In this document: positions 55,025 to 64,000 of the stretch, piece after piece | Numbering within the stretch: the first letter of the stretch is position 1 | Layout: every line of letters starts with the position of its first letter | DNA from: Rhizobium sp. ARZ01 | GTDB lineage: Bacteria; Pseudomonadota; Alphaproteobacteria; Rhizobiales; Rhizobiaceae | Assembly: GCF_014851675.1 (NCBI RefSeq) | Contig: NZ_JACVAE010000001.1 | Span: 124,001-188,000, forward strand | Direction: 5' to 3' | DNA: 64,000 nucleotides | The notes under the pieces: model-generated | What the model was told of the DNA's origin: nothing | The model's input: the letters and a program-made list of their open reading frames with translations, nothing else | Database searches by the model: none | Made by a program: the position numbers and the translations under genes

Positions 55025-56302
55025 ATGACCAATGGAAGCTTTGCTTTCCCGGCCGCTGCGGCGCGCGCGCAGGCACTTGGGGAGATACACGCCAGGCCTT
55101 ACGCGCTGGTTCCGTCGCCACGCGTCATCTTTCAATTGGCTTTTCTCACCGAGGGCGGCACAGGCGTAGACCACGCTGTTCTTTCCGACCTTTCCCGTTC
55201 GCGCGGTATCTCGCCGCCGGCGCGCGATGCCAGCCATCATGCGATGAGCTGGGGGCAGGGGACGCTGCGCTGGGAGCGTCACACCGAGTTTTCGACCTAT
55301 TTCTGGGACTGTCCGGTGCCGGAAAAATTCGGCGACGTGGTCCCGGTTCATCCGTTCGGCGACAGCTTTTCGCCACCGGGCACGCTGATCTCCGGTATCC
55401 GCCTCGAAATCCGCCCGGACACGCCGCAGACGAGAGAGGCAATCGGCACATTTGACCCGACCAGCCTTTGCTACAGCGAGGTCAAGGACGGACAGGCCGT
55501 GATCCTCACCGACTTTCGCCAGAACGGCGACGGGCTGACGCAGATCCTCGTGATCGACCGGGGGATGACCGAAGCCGGGCGTGGCGCACTGGTCCAGCGC
55601 CTGCTCGACATCGAGACCTACCGGACGCTGGCGATGGTGGGCCTGCCGCTCGCCCAGTCGCTGTCGCCGGAGATCCGTCGCATCGAGGATGGGCTGACGG
55701 CCGTGACGCAACGCATGAAGCAGCATGCGCGTCACGAGGCCGATTCCATGCTCTCCGAGATCACCCGCCTTGCCGCCGAACTCGAGGCGAACGCCGCGCT
55801 CAGTCTCTATCGCTTCGGTGCCAGCCGTGCCTATTACGGCATTGTGCAGGAGCGCATCCGCACGCTGGCCGAGACGGCCATTCCTGGCTACGAGACGCTC
55901 GGCTTTTTCCTCGAACGGCGGCTCGCGCCGGCTATGCGCACATGCCAGTCAGTTGAGGAGCGGCAGGCCAACCTGTCGCGCAAGCTGGCGCGTGCCACGG
56001 CACTGCTGCGCAGTTGGATCGACGTTGAACTAGAGCAGTTGAACACGGGTCTGCTCAACTCGATGGACCGGCGCGCCAAGCTGCAGCTCCGCCTGCAGCA
56101 GACAGTCGAAGGGCTGTCGGTCGCTGCGATCTCCTACTATGTCGTCGGCCTCTTCGGCTATCTTGCCAAGGCGGCGCACGGCCTCGGCCTGCCTGTCAAA
56201 CCGGAGACGCTGACCGGTCTCTCTGTCCCGGTCGTCGTTGTCGGCATGTGGCTGATGGTGCGGGCTATCCGGCGCAAGCACGCCGAGGAGGATGCGCACT
56301 GA
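55025..56302 (+). CDS. DUF3422 family membrane protein
   Basis: A 425-residue protein of the DUF3422 family, beginning around FPAAAARAQALGEIHARPY, a conserved N-terminal motif, and ending in two membrane helices (SYYVVGLFGYLA, VVVVGMWLMVRAI). The middle has coiled-coil character (ERQANLSRKLARATALLRS). Function unknown. The start is ambiguous: ATG 55025 was chosen, ATG 54998 is also in frame. It is flanked by the GntR gene (divergent) and a LysR gene (convergent), neither of which explains its role. Confidence 0.85.
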   Translation: MTNGSFAFPAAAARAQALGEIHARPYALVPSPRVIFQLAFLTEGGTGVDHAVLSDLSRSRGISPPARDASHHAMSWGQGTLRWERHTEFSTYFWDCPVPEKFGDVVPVHPFGDSFSPPGTLISGIRLEIRPDTPQTREAIGTFDPTSLCYSEVKDGQAVILTDFRQNGDGLTQILVIDRGMTEAGRGALVQRLLDIETYRTLAMVGLPLAQSLSPEIRRIEDGLTAVTQRMKQHARHEADSMLSEITRLAAELEANAALSLYRFGASRAYYGIVQERIRTLAETAIPGYETLGFFLERRLAPAMRTCQSVEERQANLSRKLARATALLRSWIDVELEQLNTGLLNSMDRRAKLQLRLQQTVEGLSVAAISYYVVGLFGYLAKAAHGLGLPVKPETLTGLSVPVVVVGMWLMVRAIRRKHAEEDAH

Positions 56303-56370
56303 GGCTCAACAAAGCATGTCTCCCGAAAGTAAGGACCGGTTTCGGGGTAAGTCATACGCAACACCAATGC

Positions 56371-57318
56371 CTAAAGCGCAGTGAGCGAATCTGAAAGATC
56401 GCGATGCGCTTTGGGCGCCTGCCCATGCTCCCAGTAGGGCGTTGGGCCATAGAGGTCGGCCAGATAGTCGATGAAGACGCGTACCTTGGCCGGAAGGAAC
56501 TGGCGGCTCGCGTAGATCGCCGAGAGGACGACGTTGCGCGAGCCTTCATACTGCGGCAGCACCTGCATCAGCCGCCCGTCTCGCAGCTCCTGACCGATGT
56601 CCCAGGTCGAGCGCAGTGCGATGCCCATGCCGGCGATCACCGCTTCGCGCACGACTTCGCTCGAATTCGTAATCAGGGTACTCTGCGGCCGGTAGGTGAC
56701 CGGGCCACCTGGGCCGTCCAGCCGCCAGATGTCCTGGCTGTGGGGAGGCAGGCAGGTGTGTTGTGCCAGGTCGGTAATCGCAAGAGGAGTGCCGCGGCGT
56801 TCCAGGTAGGCAGGCGAGGCAGCGAGCACACGCCGCACCGGTGCCAGTCGACGTGCCACGAGCGAAGAATCCTCCAGTTCGCCGATGCGGATCGCCAGAT
56901 CGAAGGCTTCACCGACGATGTCGGAAAAGTCGTCCGTCAGGACGAGATTGACGGTCAGTTCCGGATTGGCCTCCATGAAGGGCACCAGATGCGGCGCGAT
57001 ATGCATCCGCCCGAAGGAGGTCGGGGCGGAGATCCGCAAGATCCCGCGCATTGCGCCGGCGCGGCCGGAAACGAAGGCTTCCGCCTCCTCGATGCCCGCG
57101 AGAATGCCGAGAATGCGTTCATGGAAGCCTTGTCCGGCTTCCGTCGGCGAGATCTGCCGGGTCGTGCGTTGCAGGAGTCGTGTGCCGAGCCGCTCCTCCA
57201 GCCGCTTGATGCGCTTGGAAATGACGGCGGGCGAGAGCCCGAGTGCCCGGCCGGCGGCAGACATGCTTCCGGTTATGACCACGCGGGAGAATATTTCCAG
57301 ATCACCCAGATTCGTCAT
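56371..57318 (-). CDS. LysR-family transcriptional regulator
   Basis: A 315-residue LTTR of the CrgA-like group: N-terminal winged helix (MSAAGRALGLSPAVISKRIKRLEERLG, residues 19-45), then an effector domain with RISAPTSFGR. It is divergent from glcD with only 109 bp between the two starts, so it is the best local candidate for control of glcDEF. The effector is unknown. Confidence 0.92.
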   Translation of the reverse strand: MTNLGDLEIFSRVVITGSMSAAGRALGLSPAVISKRIKRLEERLGTRLLQRTTRQISPTEAGQGFHERILGILAGIEEAEAFVSGRAGAMRGILRISAPTSFGRMHIAPHLVPFMEANPELTVNLVLTDDFSDIVGEAFDLAIRIGELEDSSLVARRLAPVRRVLAASPAYLERRGTPLAITDLAQHTCLPPHSQDIWRLDGPGGPVTYRPQSTLITNSSEVVREAVIAGMGIALRSTWDIGQELRDGRLMQVLPQYEGSRNVVLSAIYASRQFLPAKVRVFIDYLADLYGPTPYWEHGQAPKAHRDLSDSLTAL

Positions 57319-57427
57319 AAACGGGATCCATTTTCGCCTTAGAGGAAAAAGTGCTTAACATTTGCCTGCCTTCGGGCAAAGTGGTAAAGAAAAAATACCA
57401 ATCGGATGTAGCGGGGAGAGCTTTGGG

Positions 57428-58864
57428 ATGGAGCAGATCGGCTTTCTGCCGCCGAAACCCGCCGTGCTGTCGCGACGGCGCGAGATCGTCGGCGACCTGA
57501 TGGACCTGCTGCCGGAGGGCTGCCTCGTGCATGAGCCGCGCGAGCTCGTGCCGTTCGAGACAGATGCCTTCGTCTCCTATCGCCGCGTGCCGCTGGCCGT
57601 GGCGCTGCCGGAGACGACAGCGCAGGTGGCTGCCGTGCTGAAGTACTGCCATCGCTACGGCATCCCGGTCGTGCCGCGTGGGGCCGGCACCTCGCTTTCC
57701 GGCGGGGCAATCCCGCAGGAAGATGCCGTCGTTCTCGGTCTTTCCAAGATGTCACGCATGCTTGAGGTGGACTACGCGAATCGGACGGCGACCGTCCAGG
57801 CTGGCGTCACTAATCTCTCCATTTCCGACGCCGTTTCGGGCGACGGCTACTTCTATGCGCCCGATCCGAGTTCGCAGCTCGCCTGTACGATCGGCGGCAA
57901 TATCGGCATGAATTCCGGCGGTGCCCACTGCCTGAAATACGGCGTGACGACCAACAACCTGCTTGGCGTGAAGATGGTGCTGGTCGACGGTACCGTGATC
58001 GAACTCGGCGGCAAGGCGCTGGACGCGCCGGGCCTCGACCTGCTCGGCCTCGTCTGCGGCTCCGAAGGCCAGCTTGGCGTCGTCACCGAGGCGACGGTGC
58101 GGCTGATCGCCAAGCCGGAAGGCGCCCGACCGGTCCTGTTCGGCTTTGACAGCTCCGAGGAGGCCGGCGCCTGCGTTGCCGATGTCATCGGCGCGGGCAT
58201 CATCCCGGTCGCGATCGAATTCATGGACAAGCCAGCGATCGAGATCTGCGAGGCCTTCGCCCAGGCCGGATACCCGATGGACGTCGAGGCATTATTGATC
58301 GTCGAGGTCGAGGGTTCCGAGGCCGAGATGGATGGCATGCTTCAGAGCATCATCGAGATCGCTGGGCGCCACGGCGTCAAGGTCGTCAAGGAAAGCCAGT
58401 CGGCCACCCAGGCCGCGCTGATCTGGAAGGGCCGCAAATCCGCATTCGGCGCGACGGGCCGCATCGCCGACTATATCTGCATGGACGGGACCGTCCCGCT
58501 CAGCCAGCTTTCGAACGTGCTGCGCGGCACCGCCGAGATCGTTGCGCGCCACGGCTTGCGCGTCGCCAACGTCTTCCACGCCGGTGACGGTAACATGCAT
58601 CCACTGATCCTTTTCAACGCCAACGATCCCGAGGATGCGGCGCGGGCCGAAGAAGCAGGCAACGAGATCCTCAAGCTTTGCGTCGACGCCGGTGGCTGCC
58701 TTACCGGCGAGCACGGGGTCGGCATCGAAAAGCGCGACCTGATGCGTCACCAGTATACCGAGGCCGATCTTGCCCAACAGATGGCCGTGCGCGCGGCCTT
58801 CGATCCGCAATGGATTCTCAATCCCTCGAAAGTCTTCCCGCTGGAGGGGCGCACCGCCGCATGA
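57428..58864 (+). CDS. glcD: Glycolate oxidase subunit GlcD (FAD-linked)
   Basis: A 478-residue FAD_binding_4 flavoprotein. PRGAGTSLSGGA is the FAD-binding loop, with HAGDGNMHPLI and GEHGVGIEKR in the C-terminal half. It oxidises glycolate to glyoxylate. The GGGGAG ribosome-binding site precedes ATG 57428. The stop overlaps the glcE start as ATGA. D-lactate dehydrogenases are similar, but the E and F partners fix the assignment. Confidence 0.95.
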   Translation: MEQIGFLPPKPAVLSRRREIVGDLMDLLPEGCLVHEPRELVPFETDAFVSYRRVPLAVALPETTAQVAAVLKYCHRYGIPVVPRGAGTSLSGGAIPQEDAVVLGLSKMSRMLEVDYANRTATVQAGVTNLSISDAVSGDGYFYAPDPSSQLACTIGGNIGMNSGGAHCLKYGVTTNNLLGVKMVLVDGTVIELGGKALDAPGLDLLGLVCGSEGQLGVVTEATVRLIAKPEGARPVLFGFDSSEEAGACVADVIGAGIIPVAIEFMDKPAIEICEAFAQAGYPMDVEALLIVEVEGSEAEMDGMLQSIIEIAGRHGVKVVKESQSATQAALIWKGRKSAFGATGRIADYICMDGTVPLSQLSNVLRGTAEIVARHGLRVANVFHAGDGNMHPLILFNANDPEDAARAEEAGNEILKLCVDAGGCLTGEHGVGIEKRDLMRHQYTEADLAQQMAVRAAFDPQWILNPSKVFPLEGRTAA

Positions 58865-60063
58865 CCATGTTCCATGAACCCTTGTCCGAGGAGGCCGCCT
58901 CCCGGATCATCCGTGCTGCTGTGGCTGCTTCCTCCCCGCTCGAAATCCGCGGCGGCGGAACCCGCATGCTTTCCAGCGGCCAGGCCAGCCGGGACGTGCT
59001 GTCGTCGACCGGTCTTTCCGGCATCGTTTCCTACAATCCGGCCGAGATGACCATGACCGCCAAGGCCGGCACTCCGTTGGACGAGATCGCGGCGGTCCTC
59101 GCCGAAAGACGGCAGATGCTTTCCTTCGAGCCGCTCGATCTGCGCCCGGCACTCGGCACGAGCGGAATCCCGACGATCGGCGGCGTCTTCGCAACCAATG
59201 CGTCCGGCCCCCGACGCTTCGTTGCCGGGGCCGCGCGCGACAGCCTGCTCGGCGTTCGCTTCGTCAATGGCACGGGCGAAATCGTCAAGGCGGGTGGCCG
59301 TGTGATGAAGAATGTCACCGGCCTGGACCTGACGAAGCTGCTCGCCGGCTCCCGCGGCGCGCTCGCTTTCCTCACCGAGGTGACTTGTCGGCTGCTGCCT
59401 GTTCCCGAAACGGCCGCCACCATCGTCGTTTCCGGCCTGAACGATGCGGAAGCGGCCGCCGCGATGGCAACGGCGATGTCGATGTCGGTGGAAGTCTCCG
59501 GTGCGGCGCATTTGCCCGAGAGCGTCTGCGGACGGTTTATCGGCGGGCGGCTGCCGGAAGGGCCTGCGACCGTCTTGCGGATCGAGGGCCTTGCCGCCTC
59601 TGTTGCGGTGCGCGCCGAAAAGCTGAAGGCTTTGGCGTCGTTTGGCGGGATTTCGTCCCTTAACGCCGAAGATACAGGAGTGCTCTGGCGTGAAATCCGC
59701 GACGTCCACCCCTATGCCGATGGTACGGCACGCCCGCTCTGGCGCGTATCGGTCGCACCGACTGCGGGCCACCAGCTTGTAGCAGCGCTACGCCTCGAAA
59801 CCGGTGTCGATGCCTATTTCGACTGGCAGGGTGGTCTCGTTTGGCTGCGCATGGAGGCCGATCCGGAAGCCGAACTGGTGCGCCGCTACATCAAGGCGCT
59901 CGGAGGCGGGCATGCCACACTGATGCGCGTCTCGGCGGCGGTTCTGGCAGCGACCGCCGTATTGCAGCCGCAAGCGGAAGCGATCGAACTCCTGAGCGCG
60001 CGGATCAAGGAAAAGTTCGATCCGGCCGGGATCTTCGCCGGCACATCTGCGAGCGAGGCGTAA
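58861..60063 (+). CDS. glcE: Glycolate oxidase subunit GlcE (FAD-binding)
   Basis: A 400-residue FAD-linked subunit with IRGGGTRMLSSG as the short FAD loop and TIGGVFATNASGPRRF. It works with GlcD and the iron-sulfur subunit GlcF. Coupled to glcD by a 4-bp overlap; glcF starts 5 bp after its stop. The ATG at 58861 gives MTMFHEPL; the second ATG at 58867 is an alternative. Confidence 0.93.
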   Translation: MTMFHEPLSEEAASRIIRAAVAASSPLEIRGGGTRMLSSGQASRDVLSSTGLSGIVSYNPAEMTMTAKAGTPLDEIAAVLAERRQMLSFEPLDLRPALGTSGIPTIGGVFATNASGPRRFVAGAARDSLLGVRFVNGTGEIVKAGGRVMKNVTGLDLTKLLAGSRGALAFLTEVTCRLLPVPETAATIVVSGLNDAEAAAAMATAMSMSVEVSGAAHLPESVCGRFIGGRLPEGPATVLRIEGLAASVAVRAEKLKALASFGGISSLNAEDTGVLWREIRDVHPYADGTARPLWRVSVAPTAGHQLVAALRLETGVDAYFDWQGGLVWLRMEADPEAELVRRYIKALGGGHATLMRVSAAVLAATAVLQPQAEAIELLSARIKEKFDPAGIFAGTSASEA

Positions 60064-60068
60064 GAGAG

Positions 60069-61367
60069 ATGCAGACCAATTTCACCGCCGAGCAGTTGGC
60101 CGATCCGCATGTCGCAACCTCCGAGAAGATCCTGCGCAAGTGCGTTCATTGCGGATTCTGCACTGCCACCTGTCCGACTTACGTGACGCTTGGCAACGAA
60201 CTCGACAGCCCGCGTGGCCGCATCTACCTGATCAAGGACATGCTGGAGAACGGCCGGCCGGCCGATGAGCAGGTCGTGACCCACATCGACCGCTGCCTGT
60301 CCTGCCTGTCCTGCATGACCACGTGCCCTTCCGGCGTCGACTACATGCACCTGGTCGATCATGCCCGCGCCCACATCGAGAACACCTATCGTCGTCCGTT
60401 CTGGAACCGTGTGGCCCGCAACGTGCTCGCGGCCGTGTTGCCTTATCCGGGACGTTTCCGGCTGGCGCTACGGGCCGCTGCCCTTGGCCGGCCCTTCGCG
60501 GGGCTGTTCAAGCGAGTGAAGGGCCTGGAGCCGTTCGCAGCGATGCTGGATCTGGCGCCGCGGCATGTGCCAAAGCCGTCGCCAAGCGCCCGGCCCGGCA
60601 CGCATGAGGCCACAGGAGAAAAACGCGGTCGGGTGGCGATCCTGTCCGGCTGTGCACAACCGGTCCTGAAGCCGGAAATCAACGAAGCGACGATCCGGCT
60701 TTTGACCCGCCTCGGCGTCGACGTGGTGGCGCCGGTCGGCGAGGTCTGTTGCGGTTCGCTCGTCCATCACATGGGCCGGGAGGAGCAGGCGCTGGAGGCG
60801 GCGCGCCGCAACGTCGACGTCTGGCTGCGCGAAATCGACAATGGCGGGCTGGATGCGATCATCATCACGGCGTCGGGCTGCGGCACGACGATCAAGGACT
60901 ACGGCTTCATGCTGAGGCTCGATCCGGCCTATGCGGAAAAGGCGGCGCGTGTCTCCGCCCTCGCCAAGGACATAACGGAGTATCTCGCCACGCTTGACCT
61001 GCCGCAGCAGGAGATGAAGCGCGTCACCGTCACCTATCATTCCGCCTGCTCGATGCAGCACGGCCAGAAGATCACCATGCTGCCGAAGACACTGCTGAAG
61101 AATGCCGGCTTCACCGTGCGCGATCCGGCCGAAGGCCATCTCTGTTGCGGCTCCGCCGGCACCTACAACATTCTGCAGCCGGAAATTTCCGAGAAGCTGA
61201 AGGTGCGCAAGGTGAAGAACCTGGAGGCGACGAAGCCGGACGTGATCGCCACCGGCAACATCGGCTGCATCACGCAGATTGCCACCGGCACGGAAGTACC
61301 GATCCTGCACACGATAGAACTTCTGGATTGGGCCTATGGCGGCGAGAAGCCGGCGATCCTGGCGTGA
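60069..61367 (+). CDS. glcF: Glycolate oxidase iron-sulfur subunit GlcF
   Basis: A 432-residue electron-transfer subunit: two 4Fe-4S clusters at the N-terminus (CVHCGFCTATCP and CLSCLSCMTTCP) and two CCG domains with VCCGSL and LCCGSAGTYN. It passes electrons from the flavin subunits towards the respiratory chain. Last gene of glcDEF; no terminator-like hairpin is evident before the next gene about 97 bp away. Confidence 0.95.
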   Translation: MQTNFTAEQLADPHVATSEKILRKCVHCGFCTATCPTYVTLGNELDSPRGRIYLIKDMLENGRPADEQVVTHIDRCLSCLSCMTTCPSGVDYMHLVDHARAHIENTYRRPFWNRVARNVLAAVLPYPGRFRLALRAAALGRPFAGLFKRVKGLEPFAAMLDLAPRHVPKPSPSARPGTHEATGEKRGRVAILSGCAQPVLKPEINEATIRLLTRLGVDVVAPVGEVCCGSLVHHMGREEQALEAARRNVDVWLREIDNGGLDAIIITASGCGTTIKDYGFMLRLDPAYAEKAARVSALAKDITEYLATLDLPQQEMKRVTVTYHSACSMQHGQKITMLPKTLLKNAGFTVRDPAEGHLCCGSAGTYNILQPEISEKLKVRKVKNLEATKPDVIATGNIGCITQIATGTEVPILHTIELLDWAYGGEKPAILA

Positions 61368-61463
61368 GGAGGGTGCGCCAGTTGGCGATGTAGACTGCGC
61401 CCCTGCAAATATTCTCGCGCCCCCACGCGTTGAAGAGGGAAGAACCGGTTCCGGGAGTTCCTC

Positions 61464-61922
61464 ATGCGCATTTGGATCATTTCAGCCTTATCGGGCCTTG
61501 CTATTCTCACGTCGGCTTCATCCGCCTATGCGACCGGCGGTTTCGCTTGTGAGATAGATGATGCCAACCTCCGACTTGAGGTGGAAAGCGGCTTCGGACA
61601 CGGCATGGGCGCGCCTCTGCTGAATTTTGCCGGTCAGCTCACCCTTTCGCCCACCATCGCGCCGAAGGAGTTGGAAAAGGTCTCGCTCAACGGAGACAAT
61701 CTCCCGCATCACTGGCTGCACTACGACGAATTGCGGCTGCTGATCTATGTCGAGACCCAGGGTGACCTGCCATTCTCATCGGCCGAAATCGTCATCATGA
61801 CAAAGACGGGCGAGGAAGGAATGACCTACGAGGGCCAATACACACTGTGGCTGTTTTCGGCGAGCAGGCCGACAGAGACGATCGAAAGGCACGGCAAGGC
61901 AAAGTGCTCGCTCAGTGAATGA
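61464..61922 (+). CDS. Exported hypothetical protein, 152 aa
   Basis: Signal peptide (MRIWIISALSGLAILTSASSAYA, cut near residue 23), then a ~130-residue beta-rich mature domain with two cysteines (FACEID and KAKCSLSE at the very end) that may form a disulfide. I recognise no family. GGGAG lies upstream of the ATG. It follows glcF by about 97 bp and ends at a bidirectional terminator, so co-transcription with glcDEF is possible but unproven. Confidence 0.75.
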   Translation: MRIWIISALSGLAILTSASSAYATGGFACEIDDANLRLEVESGFGHGMGAPLLNFAGQLTLSPTIAPKELEKVSLNGDNLPHHWLHYDELRLLIYVETQGDLPFSSAEIVIMTKTGEEGMTYEGQYTLWLFSASRPTETIERHGKAKCSLSE

Positions 61923-61938
61923 ATCTGGGAAAAAACGA

Positions 61939-61970
61939 AACGGCGCGCGACCATGCGGACGCGCGCCGTT
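61939..61970. terminator. Bidirectional terminator
   Basis: Perfect 11-base arms AACGGCGCGCG and CGCGCGCCGTT around a ten-base loop, between two convergent genes. The minus strand continues TCGTTTTTTCC, so it is a good terminator for the L,D-transpeptidase gene. Confidence 0.85.
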
Positions 61971-61992
61971 CGATTGTTTGTGATGGTCGGGC

Positions 61993-62700
61993 TCAGCCGC
62001 CGAAGCTGCCGAAGATCGTGCGAAGAACGTCGACGCCACGATCGTCGTAGCTGACCTTGCCCTGTTTGCCGCCGGGCCCGACAACGATCACCTTTGCACC
62101 GATGTCGGCGCGCTCGTAGAGGTGCTCGACATCCTTGTTCATCATGCGGATGCAGCCGGACGACATGTTGAGGCCGATCGACCAGGGCTCGTTGGTGCCG
62201 TGGATACGGAACGACGTGTCGCCGCCGGACTTGCTGTAGAGATAGAGCGCGCGTGCGCCGAGCGGGTTGTTGATGCCGCCTTCCTGATAGGCGGGCAGGA
62301 TCCGGCCCTTCTTGCGCTCGCGGGCGACCATTTCCGGCGGCGGCGTCCAGCCCGGCCATTCCGCCTTGCGACCGACCTTGACGACGCCCGACCAGCCAAA
62401 TCCCTCGCGGCCGACGCCGATGCCGTAGCGGATTGCGCGGTTCTTGCTCTCGACGAGATAGAGGTACTTGTTGTTGGTATCGACGATGATCGTGCCCGGA
62501 CGCTCGTCCGTGGTCAGGCGCACCATGCGGCGGTGGTATTTCGGTGCGACCTGCTTCGACTGCGCGACGCGAATGATGTCGCTGGATGCAGCGTCAGACG
62601 ATCCGGTCTGGCCTGCGGTGAAAGCATTCGCGGATGCAGCCGGCAGAAGTGTTGCAAGCGCAACGCCTCCGGCCAGCAGCACATGCACGAGTCTCGTCAT
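61993..62700 (-). CDS. L,D-transpeptidase (YkuD family)
   Basis: A 235-residue exported enzyme with a signal peptide ending near ASANAFT. The YkuD domain begins with PGTIIVDTNNKYLYLV and has the catalytic HGTN and SSGCIRM motifs with the active cysteine. It forms 3-3 peptidoglycan cross-links or attaches proteins to the wall, activities prominent in polar-growing rhizobia. The neighbour at 62926 is a paralogue on the same strand. Confidence 0.92.
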   Translation of the reverse strand: MTRLVHVLLAGGVALATLLPAASANAFTAGQTGSSDAASSDIIRVAQSKQVAPKYHRRMVRLTTDERPGTIIVDTNNKYLYLVESKNRAIRYGIGVGREGFGWSGVVKVGRKAEWPGWTPPPEMVARERKKGRILPAYQEGGINNPLGARALYLYSKSGGDTSFRIHGTNEPWSIGLNMSSGCIRMMNKDVEHLYERADIGAKVIVVGPGGKQGKVSYDDRGVDVLRTIFGSFGG

Positions 62701-62925
62701 TTCGTTTTCCTCTTGGCCTCAAATTTGCGCGGAGGCTAACGAAGTTTTAACGCTTTTCAAGCGGAGCGGCCGCGCAATAGGGATTTGTGGAGGCAGTGTA
62801 GCACCAGTAACGCCGCATGTGTTGCGCGCGGCACACAGAGGAACGGCGGCATGATTGCCGCCGTTGTCGATGCTTCAACCATTGATGTTGGCGAATCGCC
62901 AAGGTGTCGTCTTCGGCACCTTTGC

Positions 62926-63663
62926 TTAGATAACGATCACCTTGGTGCCGACGCCGACACGTTCATAGAGATCGACCACGTCCTCGTTGCGCATGCGGAT
63001 GCAGCCAGAGGAGACACCGTAGCCTATCGTCCAGGGGGCATTGGTGCCGTGGATCCGGTAGAGCGTCGAACCAAGATACATGGCACGCGAGCCGAGCGGG
63101 TTGGCAGGTCCACCTTCCATGAAGTCCGGCAGGTAGTGGCCCTTGGCGGCCTCGCGCGCAATCATCTCCTTCGGCGGTGTCCAGCTCGGCCATTCCTTCT
63201 TGGCTGTCACCTTGTGCGTGCCGGCCCATTCAAAGCCGGGCTTGCCGACGCCGACACCGTACCGCCGGGCCTCGCCGCCATCGAGAACCAGGTAGAGGAA
63301 GCGATTGTTGGTGTCGATGACGATCGTGCCGGCCTTGTGGGGGCTTTCGTAGTCGACGATCTGCGGCAGGTACATCGGATCGATCTGGGGCCTTGCCGGC
63401 TGTGCGCCGCCTACCGCGGCCAGTTGCACGCCGGCCGCGTTCGGTTGACGCACGATGCGCTTCTGCTGCACCTTTTGCCGGGTGACGATCCTGCGGGTTG
63501 ATACGGCCGGCTGGACGCCCCGGCCGGTCAGCTGCATGACCCAGGGTGCGGTGAGGTCAGGGCTGACGACGACCGGCGGACGGGTTGCGTACCGGTCGCT
63601 TGCCTCGGCAGCGGGGACGGCGCAAAGAAGGCTTGCGGCAAGCAGAAGGGACTTTTTCAACAT
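62926..63663 (-). CDS. L,D-transpeptidase (YkuD family)
   Basis: A 245-residue exported enzyme: signal peptide MLKKSLLLAASLLCAVPAAEA, a ~95-residue basic linker rich in Arg, Gln and Val, then the YkuD domain (AGTIVIDTNNRFLYLV, HGTN, SSGCIRM). Cross-links peptidoglycan. Start at 63663; upstream in-frame ATGs at 63693 and 63750 would bury the signal peptide. It shares strand and domain with the gene 225 bp downstream, pointing to duplication with separate promoters. Confidence 0.92.
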   Translation of the reverse strand: MLKKSLLLAASLLCAVPAAEASDRYATRPPVVVSPDLTAPWVMQLTGRGVQPAVSTRRIVTRQKVQQKRIVRQPNAAGVQLAAVGGAQPARPQIDPMYLPQIVDYESPHKAGTIVIDTNNRFLYLVLDGGEARRYGVGVGKPGFEWAGTHKVTAKKEWPSWTPPKEMIAREAAKGHYLPDFMEGGPANPLGSRAMYLGSTLYRIHGTNAPWTIGYGVSSGCIRMRNEDVVDLYERVGVGTKVIVI

Positions 63664-63915
63664 CGGGCGTACTCTCAACCTTTCGCCGGACATGATCGTG
63701 CCGCTACCCCGGATGGGCGGCGGATGTCGTGCGTAAATGGGCGCTGTCATGGCGCATCGACCGCGATGGTCGCACCGTGCGGGAAGCGAAAGGTAAATTC
63801 CCGTTCATTAAAAGCCGCTGGAACGATGAAAGCTCCGGGTAGGGTTATTGCGGCCTTTCCAAATCTGGTTGATGGATGGTAAATCGGAACAAAGCAGAAA
63901 CGAATGGAGCAGTTT

Positions 63916-64000
63916 ATGACCGCAAAGGGAATCAACGTCGGGGACGACGGACGCGAACGCTGTAGCTGGACCGGCAACCTGGAAGACTATCGCCGCTATC
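63916..64000 (+). CDS. tag: DNA-3-methyladenine glycosylase I, partial
   Basis: Only the first 28 residues lie in the window (MTAKGINVGDDG, then RCSWTGNLEDYRRY). The RCSW segment and the spacing to the YRRY end match the N-terminus of Tag, which removes 3-methyladenine from DNA and has a zinc-binding N-terminal cysteine. ATG 63916 follows GGAG by seven bases; an ATG at 63904 is in frame. The gene runs off the right edge, so confidence is limited. Confidence 0.65.
   Translation, partial: MTAKGINVGDDGRERCSWTGNLEDYRRY

Overview
The window looks like chromosome of a denitrifying member of the Rhizobiaceae (Sinorhizobium/Ensifer/Shinella-like). This rests on the high-GC alphaproteobacterial coding style, NnrR-type regulation of nor/nir genes, an ftrABCD-type iron uptake operon, a candidate RirA-type iron box, DUF1127, DUF3422 and NnrS proteins, and a housekeeping block (ppx-rlmE, guaB, adh, gshA, rsmE, pit, glcDEF) with a rhizobial look. 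Genus is inference; no rRNA gene is present.

1-21.9 kb is an anaerobic respiration region. The nor genes (norB, cut by the left edge, norC, norF, norE) lie on the minus strand. The ftrABCD-like iron importer follows. Next is a minus-strand operon ubiD-ubiX-mog-ric-nnrS, divergent from ubiT-ubiU-ubiV (oxygen-independent ubiquinone synthesis). Then come three tiny unknown genes, pseudoazurin, the regulator nnrR, nirV, nirK and a second nnrS. Six 14-bp TTG-N8-CAA boxes of Crp/Fnr type sit in front of these units. They tie nitrite and NO reduction, copper electron transfer, NO-damage repair and anaerobic quinone synthesis into one apparent regulon. A PAS-GGDEF protein and a TadG-like protein close the section.

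22.1-38.2 kb is bounded by a 21-bp direct repeat of the 3' end of tRNA-Gln(CTG): one copy at 22094-22114, the other inside the intact tRNA at 38131-38151. This marks a genomic island of about 16 kb. It holds ugpBAEC (glycerol-3-phosphate uptake, with a Pho box), a ComEC-type metallo-beta-lactamase protein next to a possible DUF3800-like protein, a phage-like unknown, a compact unknown five-gene operon, a complete-looking tyrosine recombinase, and beside the tRNA an integrase that has lost its catalytic domain.

The best candidate for an undescribed system is the island operon 31794-34872. It encodes an Xre regulator, a 92-aa protein, a TauD-like Fe(II)/2-oxoglutarate dioxygenase, a HEPN-motif plus zinc-ribbon protein and a 307-aa unknown. 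All are overlapping or nearly so, and a tyrosine recombinase follows. I cannot match this set to a named system.

38.4-64 kb is ordinary chromosome: Ppx/GppA, RlmE, VOC and MFS proteins, GuaB, a zinc alcohol dehydrogenase behind a perfect FNR/FixK box, dienelactone hydrolase, regulators, GshA, RsmE, a PiT phosphate transporter, NUDIX, DUF3422, the glycolate oxidase operon glcDEF, two L,D-transpeptidases and the start of a DNA-3-methyladenine glycosylase gene at the right edge.
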